A stretch of DNA of 64,000 bases from Halorientalis pallida (GTDB lineage Archaea; Halobacteriota; Halobacteria; Halobacteriales; Haloarculaceae): contig NZ_RDFA01000003.1 of NCBI RefSeq assembly GCF_004118325.1, positions 186,001 through 250,000 on the forward strand. Reading direction: 5' to 3'. Below the pieces are notes generated by a model. The model had not been told where the DNA came from. It did not search any database and saw only the letters and a list, made by a program, of their open reading frames with translations. Position numbers and translations under genes: made by a program. Of the stretch, positions 53,427-61,039 are shown one piece after another. Position 1 is the stretch's first letter, and each line of letters opens with the position of its first letter.

Positions 53427-54215
53427 TCACCACGGCTGGAAGTGTGGCAACGGGACGGCAGGGAGCGCGACGCCGAGGGCTGCGAGCCCGTGCTGGAGCG
53501 GGATGTATCCGAGCGCGATGAAGACGACGCCCAAACCCCGGTGGAAGAGCCGGTTGCCGGGGAAACCGAGCGAGGAGAACACCGTCCCCGTCAGGAAGAC
53601 GGCCGGGACAGTGCCGAGTCCGAGCGCGGCCAGGGCCGTCGCACCGCCCGGCGCCGACCCCTGGGCGAACGCGTACAGATAGGCGGGGTACAGCAACGGA
53701 CAGGGGAGCAACCCGTGGACGGCCCCGAGGCCGACGATCCGCGGGCCGTTCACCAGCCCCTCGACACTGGGGAGGACGCGTGACTGGACTGCCGCGCCCA
53801 GACGGGCCAGTCCCGGCAGGCGCACGTCGCCACCGACTCCGCCCGTCAGGTACCCGACGCCGGCGACGCCGACGACGAGGCCGACCGCGATCCCCGAGAT
53901 CGCGTGGATATCCGTCGCCAGCCGCGTCAGGTCCCAGAGGCCGACGAAGAGGAGTTCGCCCGCCAGCCCGAACAGCCCACCGAGGACCGTGTAACTCGCG
54001 GTCCGGCCGAAATTGAACAGTGCGTGCTGGCGTACCTCGCCGAGCGTGAGCGTCCCCGCCCGCCCGCCGTCCATTCGGTCGGAGTAGGTGACGACGAGTG
54101 GGCCGCACATCCCGATACAGTGGGCGCCACCGAGCAGGCCCACTAGCGCCAGCAGGCCCAGACTGATCGTCTCCGTCCCGAACAGGGGGTTCACCGGTGT
54201 GCATGTCGTGAGCAT
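53427..54215 (-). CDS. TauE/SafE- or DsbD-2-type membrane protein
   Basis: 262 aa with about six hydrophobic segments. The opening GAHCIGMCGPLVV (two Cys in a TM helix) and LLPCPLLYPAY are the marks of the CcdA/SafE-like family, whose bacterial members (for example CcoS/RnfH neighbours, SafE) handle copper or thiols near cytochrome oxidases. Its ATG overlaps the SCO stop codon, so it is translationally coupled to SCO. Likely helps copper loading; the direction of transport is not known. Confidence 0.8.
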   Translation of the reverse strand: MLTTCTPVNPLFGTETISLGLLALVGLLGGAHCIGMCGPLVVTYSDRMDGGRAGTLTLGEVRQHALFNFGRTASYTVLGGLFGLAGELLFVGLWDLTRLATDIHAISGIAVGLVVGVAGVGYLTGGVGGDVRLPGLARLGAAVQSRVLPSVEGLVNGPRIVGLGAVHGLLPCPLLYPAYLYAFAQGSAPGGATALAALGLGTVPAVFLTGTVFSSLGFPGNRLFHRGLGVVFIALGYIPLQHGLAALGVALPAVPLPHFQPW

Positions 54216-54907
54216 CAATACGCGTCGACGACTGCGGAGACGTCCGAGCGAACGCGCTCTGGGTCGGGGGTGTCCGTCCGATACGCGCGTTCGACGATCC
54301 CGTCCGGGTTCCGGAGGACGGTTACCGACAGGTGGACGAAGTCGTACTCGGTCAGCCGGCTCGACTCGCCAGCACCGACCCGGTCGAAGGTGATCCCGAG
54401 TCTCTCGTCGACGACCGCCTCGGCGCGGTCGGCCGACGCGGGGCGCAGGAAGTGCCAGTTGCCCGCCTCGAAGTCGACGTTCATCCGTTCGCCGTAGGCC
54501 CGCAGTGTCTCGGCGTCGTCGCGCTCGGGATCGAACGTGATCGCGAGGAACCGCGTCCGGTCGGTGAGCCCCTCGTCGACGACCCCCGCCTGGACGTTCG
54601 TCAGGCGGGAGATCAGGCTGAGACACTCCGCCGGACAGGTCGCGAAGAACCCGGTGACGAGCAGGGTCTCGTCGAGGTCGGCCGTGTCGACGGTCCGTCC
54701 CCGGAGCGGGTCCGGCACCGCGAAGTCGGGCAGTCGTTCCCCGTAGGCCGGATAGGGGATGTCCTCGCTGTCGAACTGCTGATTCGTTGGCGGGTCGAGA
54801 ACCGGCTCCGGGGCCGCCGAGTCGCCGCTCACCATCGACTTGAGACACCCGGCCGTCCCCACGCCGGCACCGAAACAGACCGACTGGAGGTAACGTCGCC
54901 TGTTCAT
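54215..54907 (-). CDS. SCO1/SenC-family copper chaperone
   Basis: 230 aa with a signal/lipoprotein start (TAGC about residue 21). The thioredoxin-like fold has the Cu-binding CPAEC (CxxxC, about residues 90-94) and a late His (DFVHLSVTVLR, about residue 190). SCO proteins insert copper into the CuA site of oxidases or N2O reductase. First gene of the probable SCO-TauE-nosLDFY operon; a 12-base palindrome at 54915-54926 lies just upstream. Confidence 0.86.
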   Translation of the reverse strand: MNRRRYLQSVCFGAGVGTAGCLKSMVSGDSAAPEPVLDPPTNQQFDSEDIPYPAYGERLPDFAVPDPLRGRTVDTADLDETLLVTGFFATCPAECLSLISRLTNVQAGVVDEGLTDRTRFLAITFDPERDDAETLRAYGERMNVDFEAGNWHFLRPASADRAEAVVDERLGITFDRVGAGESSRLTEYDFVHLSVTVLRNPDGIVERAYRTDTPDPERVRSDVSAVVDAY

Positions 54908-54914
54908 CGTCTGT

Positions 54915-54926
54915 CAGTCCGGACTG
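54915..54926. promoter_or_regulatory. 12-base palindrome upstream of SCO
   Basis: CAGTCCGGACTG, a perfect palindrome located 8-19 bases before the SCO ATG, between the expected TATA position and the transcription start. This is a good place for a repressor of the copper operon. The divergent third nosL starts 89 bases away. Confidence 0.42.
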
Positions 54927-55014
54927 TCCGACGGTAAGGCGTCTGGTGCGTTACTCGAAGCCTTTCGATCAACGTACCAGACGGGTTTTCTCACACGGGT
55001 TGCAACGGTCGACT

Positions 55015-55632
55015 ATGACGAACGGAGACAGCCGGAGGGTCGATCGACGCACCGCGATCACGCTGCTGGCGGCCGGCGCGACGGTCTCACTCGCGGGCTG
55101 TAGCGGCGGTGACGGAAACGGTACCGACGACACGCCGGCCGAGACGACGGAAACGAGCCCCGACGACGAAACGACGACGGCGCCCGGTGAGGCCTCGCTG
55201 GAACCGGTCGACATCCCGGCCGACGCGACGTGTGCTGTCTGTGGGATGAAGGCCGCGAACTTTTCGGACTGGAACGCACAGGCCGTCCACGAGGACGACC
55301 GACGGGCGTCCTTCTGTACGGCTGGATGCGCGACGACTTACTACGCCGTCCCCGAGGAGTTCGCCCAGACGGACGCGGCCGTCGCCGCGCTCTGGGTGAC
55401 GGACCTCGAGACCCGCGAGTTCGTCGACGGAACCGAGGCGTTCTTCGCGCTCGAGACGGATTCCGACCGACTCGAGGACCCGATGCGGCTGAACCCCGCG
55501 CCGTTCGCCAATCGCGCGGACGCGGTCGCGTACGTCGACGCGGTGGAGTACCTGACCGAGGACGACATCGTCGACCTGTCCGCGTTCGACCGGGCCCTGG
55601 CCGAGCAGTACCGCGGTACCCTCCTGGAGTAG
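55015..55632 (+). CDS. Third NosL-family protein
   Basis: 205 aa. Twin-Arg signal DRRTAITLLA and lipobox SLAGC (about residue 29), Thr/Glu-rich linker, then the CAVCGM motif (about residue 76) and a second Cys pair FCTAGC (about residues 101-106). This version lacks the longer HPGP block of the two cassette NosLs and has its own C-rich segment, so it is a distinct paralogue. Divergent from the SCO operon. It may serve another copper enzyme. Confidence 0.82.
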   Translation: MTNGDSRRVDRRTAITLLAAGATVSLAGCSGGDGNGTDDTPAETTETSPDDETTTAPGEASLEPVDIPADATCAVCGMKAANFSDWNAQAVHEDDRRASFCTAGCATTYYAVPEEFAQTDAAVAALWVTDLETREFVDGTEAFFALETDSDRLEDPMRLNPAPFANRADAVAYVDAVEYLTEDDIVDLSAFDRALAEQYRGTLLE

Positions 55633-55662
55633 CCGGTCGAATCGTCGGTTCCGGCGCGACGG

Positions 55663-56175
55663 CTAGCCGTGGAAACTCGCGTCGACCAGCCGCGTGAACC
55701 GGTCGACGAGCCGATCCGACAGCGCCGGCGTGACCGCGTCGAGGAGGGTCCGCGTCTCCGTCGGTCGCGTCAGGCGCAGGTGGGCCCGGCCCTTCGAGTC
55801 GTAGTATTTCTCCGCGACACCCGCTTCGACGAGCGTCGACACGTGCCAAGAGACGGTACTCCGGGCGAGGTCGAGTTCGTCCGCGAGCTCCATCGCCGAC
55901 GCGCCGTCCGATTCGAGCGTATACACGATGACGTGTCGGGCCGTCTCCCGACGCAGGAGTGCGATCGTCCGCCGTTCCCAGCCGTCGTACCCGTCGGTGA
56001 AGTAGTGTGTCCGGCCCTGGATCTTCTCGACGTCGACCTTCCGCGCGTCGAGCAGTCGGCGGAGATGATACTGCGCCTGCCCCGCCGCGATGTCGAGTTC
56101 CCGGACGAGTCCGTTGTAGTGAACGCCGGGATGGGCGTCGACGTGGTCGAGGACCTGCTGTCTCACGTCGGTCAT
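55663..56175 (-). CDS. Double winged-helix transcriptional regulator
   Basis: 170 aa. First wHTH at about residues 5-60 (HPGVHYNGLVRELDIAAGQ), second at about 75-135 (SAMELADELDLARSTVSWHV, VEKYYDSKGRAHL-type wing). Tandem ArsR/MarR-like wHTHs of this kind are common in haloarchaea. It converges on the third nosL (30 bases between stops), so a role in the copper locus is possible. No metal-binding Cys cluster is seen. Confidence 0.76.
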   Translation of the reverse strand: MTDVRQQVLDHVDAHPGVHYNGLVRELDIAAGQAQYHLRRLLDARKVDVEKIQGRTHYFTDGYDGWERRTIALLRRETARHVIVYTLESDGASAMELADELDLARSTVSWHVSTLVEAGVAEKYYDSKGRAHLRLTRPTETRTLLDAVTPALSDRLVDRFTRLVDASFHG

Positions 56176-56273
56176 GTGCGGCGAGGTTAGGCACTGACGG
56201 GTAAAGCCAGGGCGTACGTTCTCGATTTCTGGGAACGGGCGGCTACCGGCACCGAGGAGAGGCCGAACCGCTG

Positions 56274-56591
56274 TCACTCGATGGTCGGCGATCCCATCTG
56301 GAAGAGCGCGTAGAGAACGAGCGCGGCGACCGTCAGGTCGGCACTGTGTTCGATCAGGTGGTGAACGGGCATCGGAACCAGTCCGAGAACCGTCCCGATA
56401 CCAACGACAGATCGGACGACGAGCAACCCCAGTACGACGGTCAGCAGCAGATACGTCCGGGTACGACGCCGCCGGTACCCCGCGAGGCCGATCACGAACA
56501 ACGCCGCCGTCCCCAGCGTCGCCAGCACGAGGATCACGAGAAGGACTGCCGCCTCGGTTCCCGTCAACCATTCTCCGACAGCCCCGATCAT
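56274..56591 (-). CDS. Small three-TM membrane protein near a wHTH regulator
   Basis: 105 aa starting MIGAVGEWLTG, three hydrophobic helices; the segment PMPVHHLIEHSADL carries several His. It lies 98 bases upstream of the double-wHTH regulator on the same strand. Haloarchaeal regulator/small-membrane-protein pairs are frequent, which suggests a shared sensing unit, not proven here. Confidence 0.62.
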   Translation of the reverse strand: MIGAVGEWLTGTEAAVLLVILVLATLGTAALFVIGLAGYRRRRTRTYLLLTVVLGLLVVRSVVGIGTVLGLVPMPVHHLIEHSADLTVAALVLYALFQMGSPTIE

Positions 56592-56737
56592 CTCTCTTTT
56601 CCGTTCACACTGCACCAGTGTGTGTATTACGACTCAGCGGCGTGGCATCGGCAGCTCCCGCTGTCGATCAGCTGGTGCGCGAACCCCGTGTCACCTACCC
56701 CGCAGTGCAGTAGCGGTCGCCGGACTGGCGACGCCGG

Positions 56738-57124
56738 CTATCGCGGCTCGAAGACGATCAGCCGTTCGTCGCGCGTGACGCTCTCGCCGACGTCGATGCC
56801 GACGACCTGTCCCGTCTCAACGTCCTCGGGGTCGACGCCCTGCACCTGCCCGGTGATCGACACCGGGCCGAAATCGACGACGGCGGTGACGTAGGGCGCG
56901 TCCTCATCGAACTGCGGTGTCGGGACGGTGACGATGGTGTACGTGGCGACCTCGCCGGAGTCGGGGAGCGGTTCCTCGCTGAGTTCCTGCGAGCCACACT
57001 GCGGGCAGGACAGTCGGGGCGGGAGCGAGCCGTGGCCGTTCGCACACTCCACGTAGAAGCCCTCGCCGTCGGCGATGGCGTCGAGCAGATCGTCGAAGCC
57101 GTCGTCCCGCGGTTCGTCGCTCAT
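56738..57124 (-). CDS. DUF35 OB-fold/zinc-ribbon protein (thiolase partner)
   Basis: 128 aa. A rubredoxin-like zinc ribbon ending in CPQCGS sits at about residues 26-48, followed by an OB-fold (GEVATYTIVTVPT, GPVSITGQVQG). In archaea DUF35 proteins bridge a thiolase and HMG-CoA synthase. Here it is directly downstream of a thiolase gene, with a strong GGAGGTG site before its ATG and a hairpin in the 49-base gap. Confidence 0.85.
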   Translation of the reverse strand: MSDEPRDDGFDDLLDAIADGEGFYVECANGHGSLPPRLSCPQCGSQELSEEPLPDSGEVATYTIVTVPTPQFDEDAPYVTAVVDFGPVSITGQVQGVDPEDVETGQVVGIDVGESVTRDERLIVFEPR

Positions 57125-57156
57125 TGCTCCACCTCCAGAGCTTCGCTCTGACGTAC

Positions 57157-57181
57157 TCGAATGAACGTGTCGTTCATTCGA
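57157..57181. other. Inverted repeat in the thiolase-DUF35 gap
   Basis: Perfect 10-base arms with a 5-base loop, spanning the thiolase stop codon. A second, weaker hairpin (CAGAGC/GCTCTG, 57136-57150) follows. They lie before the DUF35 ribosome-binding site and may act as an RNA processing, stability or translation-control element. Confidence 0.42.
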
Positions 57182-58343
57182 CCACCTCCTGGAGCACGTG
57201 GACGGTCGCACTCGCGACGGTCCCACCCGCGTTGTGTGCCAGCGCGGTCGACGCACCCTCGACGGCCTCGGCGCGGGGATGGCGTCCCTCCAGCAGTTTC
57301 GTGAGTGAGATCAGCTGGGCGACGCCCGTCGCGCCGACGGGGTGCCCTTTCGCCTTCAACCCGCCCGAGAGGTTGACGGGGAGGGCACCCTCGTGCGTGG
57401 TCTCGCCACGGCCCGCCGCCCCGATGGCCTCGCCGGGTTCGTACAGCCCCAGCCCTTCGAGCGCGAGGACTTCGGCGATCGTGAAACAGTCGTGAACTTC
57501 CAGGAAGTCCACCGCGTCGGGACCGATGCCGGCGTCGTCGTAGGCCTCGTCGGCAGCGTCCTTGGTCGCGGGCGTTCGCGCGAAGTACTGCCGGTCGTGC
57601 AGGGCCATCTTGTCGCCGCCCTGCCCGGTGCCGGTTATCGCGACGCTCGTGTCGAGGTCGTGGTCGGCGGCGTAGTCCTCGCTGACCAGCACCGCGGCGG
57701 TCGCGCCGTCGGTGATCGGACAGGAGTCGTACAGCCCGAGCGGGTCGGCGATGATCGGGGCGTCCAGCGCGTCCTCGACGGTGATCGCCTGTTGCATCTG
57801 GGCGTACTCGTTGGGGAGCGCGTGTTCGTGATTCTTGACGGCGATCTCCGCGAGATCCTCCTTCGAGCCGCCGTACGCCTCGAAGTAGGCTCGGGCCATC
57901 AGGGCGTACGCGCCGGGGAAGGTCATGCCGGCACGGACCTCGTAGAGGTCGTCAGCGGCGATAGAGAGCGCGTCGGTCGCGGCGGCCGTCCCGATGTTGG
58001 TCATTCGCTCGGAGCCACCGACCAGCACCACGTCGGCTTCGCCGTTGCGGAGGCGGAACACGGCGTCCCTGATCGCCGCCCCGCTCGACGCGCAGGCCGA
58101 CTCGTAGCGCGTCGCCGGCACGTCGAGTCCGACGGCTTCTGCCATCAGCGGTGCCTGGTGGCCCTGGTGCTCGGCCAGTTCGCCCATGAAGTTGCCGTAG
58201 AAGAGCGCCTCGACGTCGTCGGGGTCGATCCCGGCGTCGTCGAGCGCGGCCAGCCCCGCCTCGGCGAACATCGCACGCCCGGTTCGCTCGGGGTGCTTGC
58301 CGAAGTGGGTGAGGCCGACGCCGGCTACGCGTGGGTCAGACAT
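57174..58343 (-). CDS. Thiolase (SCP-x/acetyl-CoA acetyltransferase type)
   Basis: 389 aa. Active-site Cys in YESACASSGAAI (about residue 84), catalytic His in GLKAKGHPVGATG (about residue 343) and the C-terminal NAGG block in place of the usual CxG, as in SCP2-type thiolases. With its DUF35 partner it probably carries out acetoacetyl-CoA synthesis or thiolysis, for example for mevalonate or acyl-CoA breakdown. ATG at 58343; a GTG precedes it by one codon. Confidence 0.86.
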   Translation of the reverse strand: MSDPRVAGVGLTHFGKHPERTGRAMFAEAGLAALDDAGIDPDDVEALFYGNFMGELAEHQGHQAPLMAEAVGLDVPATRYESACASSGAAIRDAVFRLRNGEADVVLVGGSERMTNIGTAAATDALSIAADDLYEVRAGMTFPGAYALMARAYFEAYGGSKEDLAEIAVKNHEHALPNEYAQMQQAITVEDALDAPIIADPLGLYDSCPITDGATAAVLVSEDYAADHDLDTSVAITGTGQGGDKMALHDRQYFARTPATKDAADEAYDDAGIGPDAVDFLEVHDCFTIAEVLALEGLGLYEPGEAIGAAGRGETTHEGALPVNLSGGLKAKGHPVGATGVAQLISLTKLLEGRHPRAEAVEGASTALAHNAGGTVASATVHVLQEVVE

Positions 58344-58466
58344 CACAACGGCTTACGAGGCGTTCGGCATTTAGGCTTGCCGGTGTGGCCACATTTCGCA
58401 CACGACCGCCGACAGAAAGCCGCGAAAGAACGGCTGAGAGACGGGATGCAACCGGTTCGAAGCCGG

Positions 58467-59765
58467 TCAGTCGAACAGCCCTCCGAACAGTCCGTCGTCC
58501 GGGTCGGTGACTCTCTCTCCAGTTCCGAGAGAGGACTCGGGCACCTCGGCGATCTGGGAGACCATCGGGAAGTCTCCGGTCGGAATCGTCGCGACTTCCT
58601 CGGCGCTCTCGTACTCGATCACCGAGATCTTCGCCTCGTTTTTCACCGAGACGAAGGCGTGTTCACCGTCGGGCGCGTTGACAACCCAGTAGGGATACTT
58701 CCCCACGTCGGTGATGCCGACCGTCTCGAAGCTCTCGCGGTCGACGACGGCCACGTAGTTGCCGGTGGTACCCGCGGCACAGATGTACTGCTCGTCGGGA
58801 GAGACCTCGATGCCGTGGTGGGCCGACTGCAGCGGGTAGTCCTCCTTCGAGTCCGGCACGTTCTCGTTGATCGGCAGATCCTTCGTCCGCTGGATCTCGC
58901 CGGAGGACACGTCGACCTCGTGGAAGCCGTGCAGGTAGGAGATCTGTACGTAGACCGTCTCGTCGTCGTCGGCGAACGCGAACGGGCGCACGCCTTCCTC
59001 GAACTCGATGGTCTTCGTCACCTCCAGCGTCTCGCGGTCGGCGAAGGTCAGACGGTGGTTGCCGTCGATCTCGTCGGGCAGGAGGATACTGCCCAGCGAG
59101 CCGTTCATGATCCGGTCCTCGTGGACGTGGGTCCCGTGGGGCCAGTCCTCCGCCTCGAAGCAGTCGACCTTCTCGCCGGTCTCGGTGTCGATCTTCCAGA
59201 CCTTGTCGGACAGGATGTCGGCCTGGTAGAGGGAGTCCCCCTCGGGCGTGATCTTGGCGTGATCCGAGCGGAAGCCGAGCATCTCGGTCCGCCACTCGAT
59301 CTCGCGCGTCTCCATGTCGATGGCGACGGTGTCACCGAGGTTCGCACGGGAGACGTACAGCGTCTCGCCGTCCGGACTCACGTTGACGTGTTCGCAGACG
59401 TTCGACCGGCCGGCGACGCTGTCGATGATCGGCTTGGCGATCTTCGTGAGCGGGTCCGTCAGCGGTGGACTGTCCTCGCCGGGACTGGAATCGAAGTCCT
59501 CGATGTGTTCGTACGTGGTGGCGTCGGCCAGGGTGATCGTCCCGGTGCCCTGACAGCCGACGACCAGTGTCGTTCGCGTATCGGCCGACTGGGCACTCGC
59601 CGTCGGAACGCCGCCGAGTGCCGCCGTGGCCAGCGCCGCGCCGGAGCCCACCACCACGCGCCGGCGCGACGTGTGCCCTGCCGGTGACACCTCGCTGTCG
59701 GTTCGTTCCCGGTCCGTCCGGGTGTCTGTGCCCCCTCCGTCGGTCGTCTCGTCGGTCTCGTCCAT
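58467..59765 (-). CDS. Exported YncE-type beta-propeller (Tat)
   Basis: 432 aa. Twin-Arg signal TSRRRVVVGSG (about residues 32-42), then a seven-bladed-like propeller with repeats such as ISPDGE-type NVSPDGETLYVSR, KITPEGDSLYQAD, FADDDETVYVQ, EVSPDEQYICAAG and NAPDGEHAFVSV. His-rich loops (CEHVNV, PHGTHVHED, YLHGFHEV, SAHHGIEV) line one face. It resembles YncE/nitrite-reductase-like propellers, but no haem or Cu-centre motif is seen. The leader holds a 10-base hairpin (59811-59833). Divergent from an HTH_10 regulator. Confidence 0.76.
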   Translation of the reverse strand: MDETDETTDGGGTDTRTDRERTDSEVSPAGHTSRRRVVVGSGAALATAALGGVPTASAQSADTRTTLVVGCQGTGTITLADATTYEHIEDFDSSPGEDSPPLTDPLTKIAKPIIDSVAGRSNVCEHVNVSPDGETLYVSRANLGDTVAIDMETREIEWRTEMLGFRSDHAKITPEGDSLYQADILSDKVWKIDTETGEKVDCFEAEDWPHGTHVHEDRIMNGSLGSILLPDEIDGNHRLTFADRETLEVTKTIEFEEGVRPFAFADDDETVYVQISYLHGFHEVDVSSGEIQRTKDLPINENVPDSKEDYPLQSAHHGIEVSPDEQYICAAGTTGNYVAVVDRESFETVGITDVGKYPYWVVNAPDGEHAFVSVKNEAKISVIEYESAEEVATIPTGDFPMVSQIAEVPESSLGTGERVTDPDDGLFGGLFD

Positions 59766-59810
59766 GGTGTTCCCCCTGTCCGCACACCCGACCCCCGTCA
59801 GTGCGTGCGG

Positions 59811-59833
59811 CGTGCTGGCGACTCGCCAGCACG
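59811..59833. promoter_or_regulatory. Perfect inverted repeat in the leader of the YncE-type gene
   Basis: Arms CGTGCTGGCG and CGCCAGCACG separated by 3 bases, located 46-68 bases before the ATG at 59765 and about 25 bases downstream of an AT-rich promoter-like segment (59858-59870). It is either the 5'-end hairpin of an unusually long leader or an operator. Confidence 0.5.
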
Positions 59834-60035
59834 TATCCGTACTGGAAGTAACCGATTGGTATTTTCCGCGGATATAGAGGCGTATTTTTACCAAATCGTA
59901 ATTCGCGAGACACGACGGTCCCGAGGAGCCCCCCGATTTTTGTCGCTGGCCGGTAGAGGGTCGGACGATGACGCGAACCGGCGTGCGAACGGGGGTACAG
60001 GAACCGGCGATGCGATGGGGGGCGAGCGGCGAGGT

Positions 60036-60692
60036 ATGAAGGTCACGGAGGTCACGCTCGATCCGCCCGGCGGGGCGTTCCCGGGCGTCGACAGCACGCT
60101 CGCGGAGACGGCGGGCGTCACTCGCGACGCGGTGTTGAACCTGGAGTGGATGGACGACGGCGGCCTCTCGGCGCTGTACCGGATCGTCGCCGAAGACGCG
60201 GGGGCCGTCGAGACGGCGCTCGACGGTGACGAGACCGTCCGGAAGTACGAACTCATCGAGATGGACGGGGAGTGGCTCTTCGTGTTCGTCCACGCGGACC
60301 GGAGTGACCTCATGGGTGAGTTGCTCGACATCGCCGACGAGTACACGCTGCTCGTCGACGGCCCCTACGAGTGGACGGAGGCAGGTGTCACGATCACCAT
60401 CGCGGGCCGAACCGAGGACATCCAGCAGGCTCACGGCCGAATCAGCGGCCAGTTCGACCTGACGATCGACTGGCTGGGCGACTACGAACCAGGCCACAGC
60501 GGTCCGCTGGCACAGCTCACCGACCGCCAGCGAGAAGCGCTGGAGACCGCCTTCGAGCTTGGCTTCTACCAGTCGCCACGGGCGACCAGTTACGAGGAGA
60601 TCGCGACGGAACTGGACTGTGTGCCCAGCGCCGCAAACGACCTCCTCCGGCGGGCCGAGGCGGCACTCGTCGCCGCCGTCCTCGACGCCTGA
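60036..60692 (+). CDS. HTH_10 (Bat-type) transcriptional regulator
   Basis: 218 aa. N-terminal sensor region (about residues 1-150; LNLEWMDDGGLSALYRI, ELLDIADEYTLLVDGP) and C-terminal HTH_10 domain: LTDRQREALETAFELGFY, then SPRATSYEEIATELDCVPSA and a terminal helix. The N-terminal Cys motif of denitrification regulator NarO is absent. It is divergent from the YncE-type propeller gene, with an AT-rich promoter region between, and may regulate it. Confidence 0.82.
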   Translation: MKVTEVTLDPPGGAFPGVDSTLAETAGVTRDAVLNLEWMDDGGLSALYRIVAEDAGAVETALDGDETVRKYELIEMDGEWLFVFVHADRSDLMGELLDIADEYTLLVDGPYEWTEAGVTITIAGRTEDIQQAHGRISGQFDLTIDWLGDYEPGHSGPLAQLTDRQREALETAFELGFYQSPRATSYEEIATELDCVPSAANDLLRRAEAALVAAVLDA

Positions 60693-60693
60693 A

Positions 60694-60975
60694 TCACATC
60701 CCCATGTCGGCTGCGGCGTCGGGGACGGGCAGGGTCGAGGGCGCGACGCCGAGTAACTCCGCGGCGTGATCCAGCGCCATGTCGAACCCGTAGTACCGTT
60801 CCAGTTCGTCCCCGTCGGACGACGGCCGTACCTTCAGCATGGCGTACCCTTCGACGTTCTGGGCGACCGCTGCGCTCGCACCGTCGCGCTCGAACGCGAG
60901 GACGCGTTCGGTGTCTGTCTCGTAGTAACGCGCGGTGATTCCCTCGGCCGTCACCTCGCTCTCTGCGTCTGTCAT
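60694..60975 (-). CDS. Conserved haloarchaeal small protein, 93 aa
   Basis: Mixed alpha/beta sequence (TARYYETDTERVLAFERDG, YAMLKVRPSSDGDELERYYG, MALDHAAELLGV) that looks well conserved in halophiles. No catalytic motif or TM. Stop lies 1 base after the stop of the convergent HTH_10 gene. Function unknown. Confidence 0.65.
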   Translation of the reverse strand: MTDAESEVTAEGITARYYETDTERVLAFERDGASAAVAQNVEGYAMLKVRPSSDGDELERYYGFDMALDHAAELLGVAPSTLPVPDAAADMGM

Positions 60976-61039
60976 TACCCGCCTTTGGGCCGAGGGACAG
61001 TCGAACCTGTCGGTCGCGGAGAGGCGGGACGGCCAGTCC

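Noticed and set aside
58440-58475. tRNA-like T-loop (GGTTCGAAGCC)
   Set aside because: No complementary acceptor stem, D-arm or anticodon arm could be found around it.
58467-59765. The YncE-type beta-propeller as NosZ
   Set aside because: No CuA CxxxCxxxH motif or full CuZ His set is present; length is far below NosZ.
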